Shown: positions 8,352 to 16,326 of the stretch, piece by piece
How the letters are laid out: every line of letters starts with the position of its first letter
Position numbering within the stretch: the first letter of the stretch is position 1
From: Myxococcota bacterium
Lineage (GTDB): Bacteria; Myxococcota_A; Polyangia; JAAYKL01
Reading direction: 5' to 3'
Length of the DNA: 40,381 nucleotides
NCBI GenBank assembly: GCA_030065855.1
Contig: JASJCT010000059.1
Coordinates: 1-40,381, forward strand
The notes under the pieces: generated by a model
What the model was told of the DNA's origin: nothing
Databases searched by the model: none
What the model saw: only the letters and a program-made list of their open reading frames with translations
Made by a program: the position numbers and the translations under genes

Positions 8352-10250
8352 ATGGAACAACAGATCCTTTCACAGGGCGCATTGGTGGGGGAACGCTTTG
8401 AAGTGATAGAGCTGGCCGGAGAGGGCGACCTGGGTCGCGTCTACAAGGCGAGGGACACCAAGGTCGACAAACCGGTCGCCTTGCGCATCTTATCTCCCCA
8501 GTTGGTCCCAAAAGAAGCAGACGTCGAGCGGCTACGCGATGGGGTGCGCGAAGCGTCCACCCTAACCCATAAAAACATCCGCACCACGTTTGGGTTGGGG
8601 ATCGGGGATGATGACGGCATTTATATCGCTTCAGAGTGGATTGACGGACAAAATCTAAGGGCTTTGCTGACCAAGCGCACCGAGGCTGGCAAGCGGTTTT
8701 CTTTCAAGGGCGCTTACAACATCATCGGACACGTGTGCAACGCATTGACCTACGCACACAAAAAAACCGTCCACAGAGCCCTGTGCCCGCGGGCCATCAT
8801 GGTGAGCAACGCCGGCAGGGTCAAAGTGAGCGATTGGGGCCTTTCTCTGATCCGCACTGGCTTGGAAACATATGGGGACCGGGAGAAACTGGAAGCCACC
8901 TTCTGGGCCCCTGAAGTGCTCAGGACGGGCGACACTGCGAACACAAGGGCAGATGTGTATTCGCTGGGTGCGCTCTTTTACGAGCTCATCACCGGGGTGC
9001 TGCCTGAGCGTCCCCTAAAGGCGCCGAGTGCCCTTGGTTTTTCAAAGGAAGTAGACGCGGTCATTGCCCGGTGTATGGCATCAGAACCAACGCAGCGCTA
9101 TGCCACGCCAGGCGAAGTAAAAGCAGCCATTGCCGAAGTCGTCAAGACTCAAATGGCCCATTCGACCCAAGCAGATACCGACGATGACTTGGGCATTGAT
9201 GTCGAGTTTGATTTGACCGCCGACAGCCTGGACAGCGAGCCGGGACTTCAGGACGCAAGCGCTGATGAAACTGCCGGGAAATCCGGATCCATGCTGGACG
9301 CGCCCGGGCTGCCCAAGCCCAAGGGGGCTGCTTCCCAAGAAACAGAGGGTTCAGCTGATAACAGGGCGTCGACCATCGACATGGGGTCGGTCATTAGAGG
9401 TCTTGGCACATCGGAAGCTGCCCGATGGATGGTCCAAAAGGATAAATTCGACCACGGCCCGTTTACAGATCGGGAGCTCGTGCAGATGATGCTGATCGGC
9501 CAGGTGATCGGCAAACACCAGCTCCTCAACATGGAAACGGGCGTGCGCAAGAAAGTGCGGGCGTGGGGCCACTTCGACGATTATCTGGAGCGATATCGCC
9601 ATAAAAAGCGACAGGAGGAAGAAGCCCTTGCCAAGAAGCGCACTGAATCCGCTGAAAAGCGCAGCTCGGCGTTCAAAATAATCGTTGCGCTCGGCATTTT
9701 AGGATTTATCGGGCTTGTCGTGGGCGGGTATTTTTTATCGAGGACCCTGCGCAAGGAAAAAACGTATACACCGGACGAAATGGTCGCCGCATTTGATAGC
9801 GGTGAGATAAAGCTCAGAACAGGTGGCAACCTCATTGACAAGAAAAGCCGCCGCGGTCGCGGGGGTCGCAGGCGCTCTGGTGGCGGCGGCAGCGGCAGGA
9901 AATCTGGGGGAGAATTTGTCCCTGGCATGAGCTATGAAGATGCCATGAATATGGCGATCGATCTTGGGGGGGTGCACAACACAGGCGGTCAAAAGCAATT
10001 GTCCCCGGCGGATATCACGCGCATCATGGACAGGAATGTCCGTCGGTTTCTGCCGTGTATGGCCGGACAATCTGTGAAGCGCGTGGATATGGATATCGCC
10101 ATTGCCGGAGACGGCAGGGTGATGGGCGTCTCTATCAAACAAGGAGACGGTAGGCTAAAAAAATGCGTGACCTCCAAGGCGCGATCTATCAAGTTTCCGA
10201 CTTCTCCGGCGCCACGTACAGCTGCGTCGTGGTATTTTGAAATCTATTGA
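8352..10250 (+). CDS. Transmembrane pseudokinase with GYF_2-like and AgmX-like domains
   Basis: 632-aa single-pass membrane protein with a Ser/Thr kinase fold at about 16-260. The glycine loop GEGDLG, an alpha-C Glu and WAPE are kept. The catalytic residues are lost: the VAIK Lys is Arg45, and HRDLKPxN reads HRALCPRA, so the catalytic Asp is Ala143 and the metal-binding Asn is Ala148. DFG is DWG with Asp161 kept. It should be catalytically dead, perhaps an ATP-binding scaffold. An acidic linker follows, then a GYF_2-like domain (about 355-413, WMVQKDKFDHGPF), a transmembrane helix (about 440-463), a basic Gly/Arg linker, and a periplasmic AgmX/PglI-like tail (551-632) with Cys569 and Cys605. 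ATG 8352 is preferred over GTG 8349; AGGG lies 7 nt upstream. Confidence 0.88.
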   Translation: MEQQILSQGALVGERFEVIELAGEGDLGRVYKARDTKVDKPVALRILSPQLVPKEADVERLRDGVREASTLTHKNIRTTFGLGIGDDDGIYIASEWIDGQNLRALLTKRTEAGKRFSFKGAYNIIGHVCNALTYAHKKTVHRALCPRAIMVSNAGRVKVSDWGLSLIRTGLETYGDREKLEATFWAPEVLRTGDTANTRADVYSLGALFYELITGVLPERPLKAPSALGFSKEVDAVIARCMASEPTQRYATPGEVKAAIAEVVKTQMAHSTQADTDDDLGIDVEFDLTADSLDSEPGLQDASADETAGKSGSMLDAPGLPKPKGAASQETEGSADNRASTIDMGSVIRGLGTSEAARWMVQKDKFDHGPFTDRELVQMMLIGQVIGKHQLLNMETGVRKKVRAWGHFDDYLERYRHKKRQEEEALAKKRTESAEKRSSAFKIIVALGILGFIGLVVGGYFLSRTLRKEKTYTPDEMVAAFDSGEIKLRTGGNLIDKKSRRGRGGRRRSGGGGSGRKSGGEFVPGMSYEDAMNMAIDLGGVHNTGGQKQLSPADITRIMDRNVRRFLPCMAGQSVKRVDMDIAIAGDGRVMGVSIKQGDGRLKKCVTSKARSIKFPTSPAPRTAASWYFEIY

Positions 10251-10320
10251 GGCAGATGCCAAAGCCAGCGGCCCCCGCCATCACAGATTCTGTTGAGAGT
10301 GTTGCAAAAGGGGTGATGCA

Positions 10321-10400
10321 AGTCACTCCTGCGAAGGCAGGAGTCCAGAACCAAAGGGAATTACACGGTTTTATGGGTTCCCGCCTACGCGGGAATGACT
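10321..10400. repeat. Diverged copy of the palindromic repeat
   Basis: Arms 10321-10348 and 10373-10400 are imperfect inverted repeats of the same family as 9-74 (one arm has GCGAAGGCAGGAGTCC, the other TTCCCGCCTACGCGGGAATG). It fills the gap between the pseudokinase gene and the YscJ-like gene, and so gives a false N-terminal extension to the latter. Confidence 0.85.
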
Positions 10401-10435
10401 GTTTTAGAACTTTCGCGACACCCTCTGTTATAGGA

Positions 10436-11014
10436 ATGGCTTCCTTGCTACTGATTGGCGCGGCTCTCATCGGTTGTCAGGGAGAGGTTGGCCCGGGTGT
10501 AAACGCTCAGACACCTAGCAAGATGGCCGATCCCGCTACTGGAGATTCGCTCCTACCGAGCCCGGGCCATGAGACGCTCAAGCGGTCGCGCCTGCTCGCA
10601 AAGGACCTCTCAGACACGATAGAGCGCTTGGAAGGAGTTGCCGAAGCCCGCGTGCACCTGGACTTGGCCGACCGATCCCTATTTTCACGACGGCCAGAGG
10701 CAAAGAGCAGTGCTGCCATCTTGATCCGGCGCAACAATGCAGCCAAACCCACACAAGAAACAATAAAAGAACTCGTCGCTGCTGCTGTGAGCGATGTCGA
10801 CCCCAATGCAGTACGCGTTTTTTTCGCCCAATCCACGACCCATCCTCTGAAAACCGTATTTATCGGTCCGATTGAAGTGGCTGAAACTTCAGCGACACGT
10901 GCGAAGCTCTGGTTTGGCGGCCTCATCGGTCTCAGTTTGGTGCTCGCTGCTGGGTTGGTGTTTGCCGGGATAAAGCTGCGCGCGTCTCGATCAAAAACCA
11001 TTACCACGCCTTAA
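10436..11014 (+). CDS. Orphan YscJ/FliF-like ring-motif lipoprotein
   Basis: 192-aa lipoprotein: signal [14 protein letters not shown] with lipobox LIGC (Cys14). Residues about 48-132 resemble the second ring-building motif of FliF/YscJ (SctJ), the membrane ring of flagella and type III secretion: [20 protein letters not shown], then SSAAILI, then [21 protein letters not shown]-terminal transmembrane helix (about 160-182) ends in basic residues, as in SctJ. It lacks the first ring motif and is shorter than SctJ (about 250 aa). No other secretion gene is in the window. The frame stays open back to 10247, but that stretch translates the palindromic repeat, so the ATG at 10436 is taken although AGGA is very close to it. 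It follows the pseudokinase gene after 185 bp on the same strand. Confidence 0.8.
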   Translation: MASLLLIGAALIGCQGEVGPGVNAQTPSKMADPATGDSLLPSPGHETLKRSRLLAKDLSDTIERLEGVAEARVHLDLADRSLFSRRPEAKSSAAILIRRNNAAKPTQETIKELVAAAVSDVDPNAVRVFFAQSTTHPLKTVFIGPIEVAETSATRAKLWFGGLIGLSLVLAAGLVFAGIKLRASRSKTITTP

Positions 11015-11207
11015 AGAAGCGGGAGTCTGATCCCCCTGGTCCGATTTTTATGGTGACTTTTTTTGCGCACTTAGGACAGTGTCCCTCGTAGGCAGTACCG
11101 CGTTTGTTTTTGTAAATGCGACCGTATACATGACAGCACTCGAACATCACGCCGAGAAAAGAGCGCTTTTCCCCGTCCCGTCCATTTGCCGGGCTGTCGC
11201 GGTCCAT
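11001..11207 (-). CDS. Small conserved zinc-ribbon-like protein
   Basis: 68-aa protein whose core, [14 protein letters not shown] followed by [11 protein letters not shown] and [12 protein letters not shown], looks like a small conserved family I have seen in deltaproteobacteria and planctomycetes; no function is known to me. Cys24-Cys25 and Cys44-x-x-Cys47 could bind one zinc. Start is uncertain: ATG 11207 is chosen; ATG 11243 (80 aa) and ATG 11147 just before FECC are alternatives, and none has a good ribosome site. Its 3' end overlaps the convergent YscJ-like gene by 14 nt. Confidence 0.65.
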   Translation of the reverse strand: MDRDSPANGRDGEKRSFLGVMFECCHVYGRIYKNKRGTAYEGHCPKCAKKVTIKIGPGGSDSRFFKAW

Positions 11208-11267
11208 TGAAATAAAGATAACAGGTCTTTGTGTTCTATGCATGGCCCCGGTATAAAAGAGCCAGAT

Positions 11268-12041
11268 ATGAGCCGAGGTGATTTAACACTACACCGTCGG
11301 TTGGACGGGTTGTTGGGACAGGAAGCCTGGCCACCGGCTGAGCGCGAGCGGTTGATCCCATTGATGGTCCTGTTTGCCCGGTTGAACGCCCCCCCTGATC
11401 CGTTTGGTCTGTTTGAACGGTACGACATGCTCAGGGAGCGGTTCTTGGCCTCTATCGAGGGGGATGACCCCGACGCCTTGGAAGAGGCCTTTTTAACCCT
11501 GTACTGCCATGTGCACGGGCACGAGGCCCCCTACACCGAGATCGAGCGCTTGAGAATGGATAAAACCGGCGGGTATTGGTGTCATGCAGGTGGCCTGTCG
11601 CCGATCTTGAAAGCTGCGCCTTATATTCATTCACACACCGTGTCCGGTGATTTTGGCGCGGGCAACGGGTTGCAGTTATTGTTGATGCAGTTGCTCTATC
11701 CCCATCGCCGGTCGATTCAAATCGAGCTCTCCAGCCAAATGGTCGAGGTGGGCAAGCACTTGCAATGCTGGCTCGGTATTCCCCGAGACCGGGTGGAATG
11801 GATAGCGGGCGATGTGTTTGATGTATCGCCGGCACAGATGGACTTTGTTTACCTCTACCGCCCGGTTCGCCCTGAGGGATTGGGAGTTGCGTTTTATCAG
11901 GGGTTTGCCCGGGCAGTGGCCGAGGCCTCGCACGAGATGGTTATTTTTTCTATTGCGGATTGCCTCAGGGACTTTCTTCCATCGAGTGTCCAGATGTTTT
12001 ACACGGACGGGCAGCTGACTTGTTTTAAAAAATCGAGTTAA
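11268..12041 (+). CDS. Putative SAM-dependent methyltransferase
   Basis: 257-aa soluble protein. Residues 126-134 (SGDFGAGNG) match the glycine-rich motif I of class I methyltransferases, which holds S-adenosylmethionine. An acidic residue follows at the end of strand 2 ([17 protein letters not shown]) and GDVFD fits motif III/IV, followed by [10 protein letters not shown]. The N-terminal 120 residues are alpha-helical with no known match. The acceptor is unknown. ATG 11268 ([11 protein letters not shown]) is taken; ATG 11238 is also possible. It ends 1 nt before the convergent OmpA-like gene, so little space is left for separate terminators. Confidence 0.72.
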   Translation: MSRGDLTLHRRLDGLLGQEAWPPAERERLIPLMVLFARLNAPPDPFGLFERYDMLRERFLASIEGDDPDALEEAFLTLYCHVHGHEAPYTEIERLRMDKTGGYWCHAGGLSPILKAAPYIHSHTVSGDFGAGNGLQLLLMQLLYPHRRSIQIELSSQMVEVGKHLQCWLGIPRDRVEWIAGDVFDVSPAQMDFVYLYRPVRPEGLGVAFYQGFARAVAEASHEMVIFSIADCLRDFLPSSVQMFYTDGQLTCFKKSS

Positions 12042-12042
12042 T

Positions 12043-14154
12043 CTATTCTGCTTCAAAGGACATTTCCGCCTCTTTTGGCTTTTCTCCCTGTTTTTCCTCG
12101 GTTGTAAAATTCATTTCACTGGACCCGCTGTCCGAAGCTGTGAAATCCATCTCACCCGGGCTCTCTGGCTCTGCCGGTGCTGGGCCACTGTCTGTCTCAG
12201 CAGTCTGTTTTTGCTGGCGAATGATGATGAATTCAACGCGGCGATTTGCAGCGCGCCCCTTTCGGTTTCTGTTGCTCTCGATGGGGCGGTCCGGTCCCCA
12301 GCCGATGGTCTCGAGTCGGCTATCCTCTACGCCCTTGCCGACCAAGTAGCGCTTGACCGCCTCGGAACGGCGTTTGGAGAGATCCCGATTCTGGGCTGCA
12401 TTGCCCCGGTTGTCGGTATGGCCCTCGATGGATACGCGTATCTTAGTATTTCCGAGCAAGATGCTGGTGATGATATCGAGGATATCAAAGGACTGCCGGC
12501 CGCGAATTTGATCGGAACCGGTTTTGAACATAATCATCTCTTTGAGGTCGATGCGTTCTTCGGTCACGATAACCAGGGCCTTGCCCCGATCCGGGCATCC
12601 ATCCTCGTCGCGGATACCATTTAACGTCTCGGCCTCGTTGGGGCATTTATCCTTAACATCGGGGACCCCGTCAAAATCATTGTCAAAGTCAGGGCAGCCG
12701 TCCTCGTCTTCGAAACCGTCTTTGTCCTCTGGCTCGCTAACACAGAAATCCTCGCCGTCAGCCAGTCCATCCTTGTCGTTGTCAGCCTCGGGACAGCCGT
12801 CCTCGTCTTCGAAATCGTCGAAATCCTCGGCCTGGTCTGGGCACTTGTCCTTGCTCTCCTCGATGCCATCTTCGTCGTGATCGAGGTCCGGGCAGCCATC
12901 GTCATCCCTAAACTTGTCCTTATCCTCTGCCTTGAGGGGGCAGGAATCGTAACCATCGACGATGCCGTCGCCGTCGTTATCCGCTTCTGGGCAGCCGTCT
13001 TCATCTTCAAACTCATCCGTATCCTCGGGTTGATTCGGGCATTTGTCCGCGTCATTGTGGATGCCGTCGTTGTCGAGGTCCCAATCGTTGATCACAGATA
13101 CGTCTTCTTCGGGTTTGGCCTTGCCCTGGGGTGACCACGTGATACCGCCTATCGCTTGGAACTTGGGAACGCCGATGCCGCTCAGAATGCCGCCCCCGCC
13201 GGCAAGTGAAAACGCAAAGTCCTTTACCAAAAATCGGGCGCCTCCCAAGAAGAGTAGTGGCGTGCCTTCTGCATCCGAGAAATTCTCACTATTCAATATC
13301 TTGTTGCCGAACAGCTCGGCAATAATTTCGATTTGCGGAATGATTAAATATCCCAGGGCTGCCCCGTACACGAGGGTATGTCCGATCTCAGTGGAGAGAA
13401 TCTTTGATTTCTTGCGCCATAACGCACCCGCGCTCACCGATGATCGGAACGGGCCAACCCGATACCCGAATAAAAGCTTGGGCGCCACCAAGGTGATAAA
13501 CCCATCCCCGCCGTACCCATAGGCGCCTTCTTCGGTCACGTCATCTGATTGGCCCATGCCAATCCAATCGGCAAGGGGTAGGGTGGGAATGACGGCCACG
13601 GCAAACGAGGGGCCGTCCTCTCCGTCTTTGCCGATGATACGGGCCTTCAGGTGCACCCTTGCATCAGATACCACAAACGAGGAATACTTATCCCCAGGTG
13701 CGGCATTCAGCTCTTGGCCCGTTGTGGGGTCGGTCGCAATAACGAATCCCTCGCCTTTCATGTACGCCATGGGTATGGCGAGGCCCGCTTGAAAGTACTT
13801 AAGAAAATTAAAGCTCGCCAACAGGTCAAAAGAGAGCAGGTGCTTAACAGCGTCAATGGTATTGGAGCTGTCGTCGCAGTCTCCTGCAGCCGTGCAGTTG
13901 AGCAACGCAAACGACCGATGCTGATAGGAAGCCATGAGTCCGATGGTGAGCTTCATGTCGTCCCCGATTTCGGGTGACGCCACGTTAAAAAAGTTCAGCG
14001 GGCCTGGGGATGGCTGGAACAGGTTGATGTTAAATGATGTCTCTGTGGGCGCCTGGGCGCGCGCTGTGGCACTTGCAAGCACGCAACAAATCGCTGCGCA
14101 GAGTACCTGGATAGACCAGCCCGATCGGGGTTGCGAACGAAATGGAGTCGGCAT
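12043..14154 (-). CDS. OmpA-family outer membrane protein with TSP3 repeats
   Basis: 703-aa exported protein. A signal peptide ends near ATARAQA. Residues about 35-350 look like an outer-membrane beta-barrel. Residues about 356-530 hold five thrombospondin type 3 calcium repeats of the form DxDxDGxxDxxDxCPxxxED..DGCPD. Residues about 530-650 are an OmpA C-terminal domain that grips peptidoglycan (EGHTDNRG, NRDLSKRRSEAVKRYL, GWGPDRPI, ANRRVEF). An acidic tail follows. This barrel-TSP3-OmpA order is common in myxobacteria. Start is ATG 14154, with AAAGGTG about 9 nt upstream; the frame extends further but without a signal-peptide fit. It lies 106 nt after tonB, probably in one transcript with exbB-exbD-tonB, which suggests an outer-membrane partner tethered to the wall. 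Confidence 0.92.
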   Translation of the reverse strand: MPTPFRSQPRSGWSIQVLCAAICCVLASATARAQAPTETSFNINLFQPSPGPLNFFNVASPEIGDDMKLTIGLMASYQHRSFALLNCTAAGDCDDSSNTIDAVKHLLSFDLLASFNFLKYFQAGLAIPMAYMKGEGFVIATDPTTGQELNAAPGDKYSSFVVSDARVHLKARIIGKDGEDGPSFAVAVIPTLPLADWIGMGQSDDVTEEGAYGYGGDGFITLVAPKLLFGYRVGPFRSSVSAGALWRKKSKILSTEIGHTLVYGAALGYLIIPQIEIIAELFGNKILNSENFSDAEGTPLLFLGGARFLVKDFAFSLAGGGGILSGIGVPKFQAIGGITWSPQGKAKPEEDVSVINDWDLDNDGIHNDADKCPNQPEDTDEFEDEDGCPEADNDGDGIVDGYDSCPLKAEDKDKFRDDDGCPDLDHDEDGIEESKDKCPDQAEDFDDFEDEDGCPEADNDKDGLADGEDFCVSEPEDKDGFEDEDGCPDFDNDFDGVPDVKDKCPNEAETLNGIRDEDGCPDRGKALVIVTEERIDLKEMIMFKTGSDQIRGRQSFDILDIITSILLGNTKIRVSIEGHTDNRGNAAQNRDLSKRRSEAVKRYLVGKGVEDSRLETIGWGPDRPIESNRNRKGRAANRRVEFIIIRQQKQTAETDSGPAPAEPESPGEMDFTASDSGSSEMNFTTEEKQGEKPKEAEMSFEAE

Positions 14155-14260
14155 GTTCTTTTTCACCTTTACTGAAAAAATTTCACCCGAGTATGCCATG
14201 TAGCACCATCCCTTTCAAATTTGGAATTATCGGCCGGTGAATACCCCAGGGCACTCCAAT

Positions 14261-15100
14261 TTAGCCGTCCAAAACAAAACGATATGAATATATTATAATT
14301 GTATCGACAGGTTGGCCATCCCTATCGAGGGGCGGCGTCCATTTTTCTTTGAGCATCGCAATTTTTGCCGCGTCTCCGAGCCCTCCGCCCGGGTCTTTAA
14401 TGACTCTGACGCGGCGAACAGCTCCGGTGCGCGTGATATAGACTTGCAGGACGACCGCGCCCTCGATGCCCTCACGCCGTGCGTCTGCGGGATACGGGGG
14501 CACTGCAATGGTGCCGGATCTGGGCAGGGGTCGCTGGGAAAGGTCTTTTATCGGCACTGGTGCATAGCCAGTACCAGTGCCGCCCGGCTTGCCCGCAGGG
14601 TCACCTGTTGCCCGCGTGCCCCGCACTGAAGGGCTACCCTGCTTGGCAACTGGGGCGAACCGGGTATTGCCCTCGGAGCGCCTTAAGGACCAATTTGCTG
14701 CCTGGCCATCCCCTTTGGCAAAGGTATTGTCCCCTAAATCAAACACGGGCGGCGCCTCTGGTGCCTCTTGGGGCACGTCCTCAGCCACGTTTGGTTCGAG
14801 GGGCGGGGGTGTTTCATCTGCTGGTTCTTCTTTTGCTTCAGCGGCTTTCTTGGGGCGCTTTTTCGGACGTTTTACAGGGGGCTTATCCGGCTCTGGAGTG
14901 GGAGGTTCTTCGGTTTCATCTGGCTCGGGATCCGGCGCTGGTGCCTGTGCGGGCTTTTTGGCTGAAACCGACAGATCCACCGCGTCCCATGTCTTTGTCG
15001 ACCGCGCTGGGATGAGCGCGAGCAGTGCCACAAATCCACCGTGCAAGGCGATCGAAATTGCAAGGGAAAGAAACCCTCGTCCTTTGGGAAGCGTTGCCAT
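14261..15100 (-). CDS. tonB: TonB energy transducer
   Basis: 279-aa inner-membrane protein that passes proton-motive energy from ExbB-ExbD to outer-membrane receptors. The N-terminal transmembrane helix carries Ser16 and His20, the same numbers as the functional pair in E. coli TonB. A long Pro/Glu/Lys-rich periplasmic spacer follows (EPDETEEPPTPEPDKPP, KRPKKRPKK). The C-terminal TonB domain (about 205-279) has GAVVLQVYITRTGAVRRV and ends YSYRFVLDG; the usual YP motif appears as PPYPADARREG. Start is ATG 15100, 7 nt after the exbD stop. It may serve siderophore-type receptors or a wall-linking OmpA partner as its neighbour implies; no TonB-dependent receptor is in this window. Confidence 0.95.
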   Translation of the reverse strand: MATLPKGRGFLSLAISIALHGGFVALLALIPARSTKTWDAVDLSVSAKKPAQAPAPDPEPDETEEPPTPEPDKPPVKRPKKRPKKAAEAKEEPADETPPPLEPNVAEDVPQEAPEAPPVFDLGDNTFAKGDGQAANWSLRRSEGNTRFAPVAKQGSPSVRGTRATGDPAGKPGGTGTGYAPVPIKDLSQRPLPRSGTIAVPPYPADARREGIEGAVVLQVYITRTGAVRRVRVIKDPGGGLGDAAKIAMLKEKWTPPLDRDGQPVDTIIIYSYRFVLDG

Positions 15101-15107
15101 GCCAGGC

Positions 15108-15524
15108 TCAGTCCGTTTCTTCGGATTCGATATTAATGGCGAATTTGGCAACACCTTCTTTGCGCACCAGGTCGATGACGCGAACCACCCGGCCGTGCTG
15201 AACAGCTTTGTCCGCGGCGATCACCACGCGAACATCGTCGTTTTTGTCCCGAGATTTTTGAATTTCACTTCTCAATCTCGGTTCATCGACTTTTTCCCCA
15301 TCCAGATAGAGCTGTCCGTCCGTTGTCAGCGTGATGGCAAAGGTGGTGACCACATCTTCGCCCGTGCCTGCCTCGGGCAAGTCAACGGGAATGGATTGGG
15401 CGACGATATAGGTGGCCGTAACCATAAAAATAACGAGCAGCACCAGGGAGACATCGACAAACGGCGTGACGTTGATGTCCGTAATAATCTCGTCGTCATC
15501 GTGACGGATACCACCGGCCATCAT
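15108..15524 (-). CDS. exbD: ExbD biopolymer transport protein
   Basis: 138-aa proton-channel partner of ExbB. One transmembrane helix (PFVDVSLVLLVIFMVTATYI) contains the conserved proton-carrying Asp24 (Asp25 in E. coli ExbD). The periplasmic domain (about 45-138) has LYLDGEKV and VVIAADKAVQHGRVVRVIDLVR, typical of ExbD/TolR. The ATG overlaps the exbB stop as ATGA, a sign of coupled translation. TolR is the alternative; the downstream tonB favours ExbD. Confidence 0.95.
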   Translation of the reverse strand: MMAGGIRHDDDEIITDINVTPFVDVSLVLLVIFMVTATYIVAQSIPVDLPEAGTGEDVVTTFAITLTTDGQLYLDGEKVDEPRLRSEIQKSRDKNDDVRVVIAADKAVQHGRVVRVIDLVRKEGVAKFAINIESEETD

Positions 15525-16165
15525 CGATCTCCGCGCGCCGGATCCTCCCCCTTGAGGCCAGCCAAAATGGCGTGCACCATTGCGGTTGCATCGCCTGTAA
15601 TCGCCTTGATGCGGCGCTGAAATGCGTTAAATGCCGCCACTGCCGGAATGGCAACCAAGAGGCCAATGGCAGTGGCCACAAGCGCCTCTGAAATGCCGGC
15701 CATGACCGCACCAGCACCGCCCTGGGTGTTGAGCGACAGCTCGTGAAACGCCAGGATGATGCCGATGACCGTGCCAAACAGACCGACAAAGGGTGCGTTA
15801 TTTCCCACGGTTCCTAGAAAAACCAGGTTCCTTTCGAGGCGAAGCCGCTCGCGAACGAGCGCGCCAGCTGCTGCTTCATCTGCAGCTGCAGGCCCGCGTT
15901 CAGCCTCGCTCAGCGCTGCTCTGGCAACGGTTGCGGCCACGCCTTTGGCATTGGCTACCCGTTTGCGCGCCCCTTCAATGTCTGCTTTCCTGAGTGACGC
16001 GGTTAAATCTTCAATCACCGGGCCAATAGCTGGACGCTGACCAAAGAAGCAAATCACCCGTTCAATCATGACCGCAATCGAGATCAGGGAGAGGATAATG
16101 AGCACCCACATTACCCATTCAGCGCCCAGCAGAGAGAACCTCAAAAAACTATCGATAATACTCAT
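15521..16165 (-). CDS. exbB: ExbB/TolQ proton channel subunit
   Basis: 214-aa inner-membrane protein of the MotA/TolQ/ExbB family; forms the pentameric channel around ExbD. Three transmembrane helices: about 15-40 (WVMWVLIILSLISIAVMIERV), and two near the end (NAPFVGLFGTVIGIILAFH and GISEALVATAIGLLVAIPAVAAFNAF). The GLFGTVIGI and EALVATAIGLLVAIPA motifs are diagnostic. It is first in the exbB-exbD-tonB-OmpA series. The 160-bp gap upstream should hold the promoter; I see no Fur-like box in it. TolQ is the alternative. Confidence 0.95.
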   Translation of the reverse strand: MSIIDSFLRFSLLGAEWVMWVLIILSLISIAVMIERVICFFGQRPAIGPVIEDLTASLRKADIEGARKRVANAKGVAATVARAALSEAERGPAAADEAAAGALVRERLRLERNLVFLGTVGNNAPFVGLFGTVIGIILAFHELSLNTQGGAGAVMAGISEALVATAIGLLVAIPAVAAFNAFQRRIKAITGDATAMVHAILAGLKGEDPARGDR

Positions 16166-16273
16166 TGGAATTTCCCATTCATCTTTCCATATGTTACGGC
16201 CTTTAATAACGCGTTATTCAGTTTTGGCAAAGGTCCCACTCTTCTCAGTTTGAAATTTTGACGGATTTGAAAA

Positions 16274-16294
16274 CGTCGAGGCGTCTTTTCGACG
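16274..16294. terminator. Weak hairpin after the sulfatase-like gene
   Basis: CGTCGA (16274-16279) pairs with TCGACG (16289-16294) around a 9-nt loop containing TTT. It sits between the minus-strand gene ending at 16327 and exbB. The 6-bp stem is short and has no clear U-tract, so terminator function is uncertain. Confidence 0.25.
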
Positions 16295-16326
16295 GGATCT
16301 AGGGGAAGGATTGCGTCCTACATCGG

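Noticed and set aside
10436..11014. Part of a type III secretion or flagellar cluster
   Set aside because: No other secretion or flagellar component is present in the 40 kb.
14577..15620. 347-codon plus-strand frame opposite tonB-exbD
   Set aside because: The minus strand encodes clear TonB and ExbD with overlap-coupled starts; the plus frame has no family resemblance.
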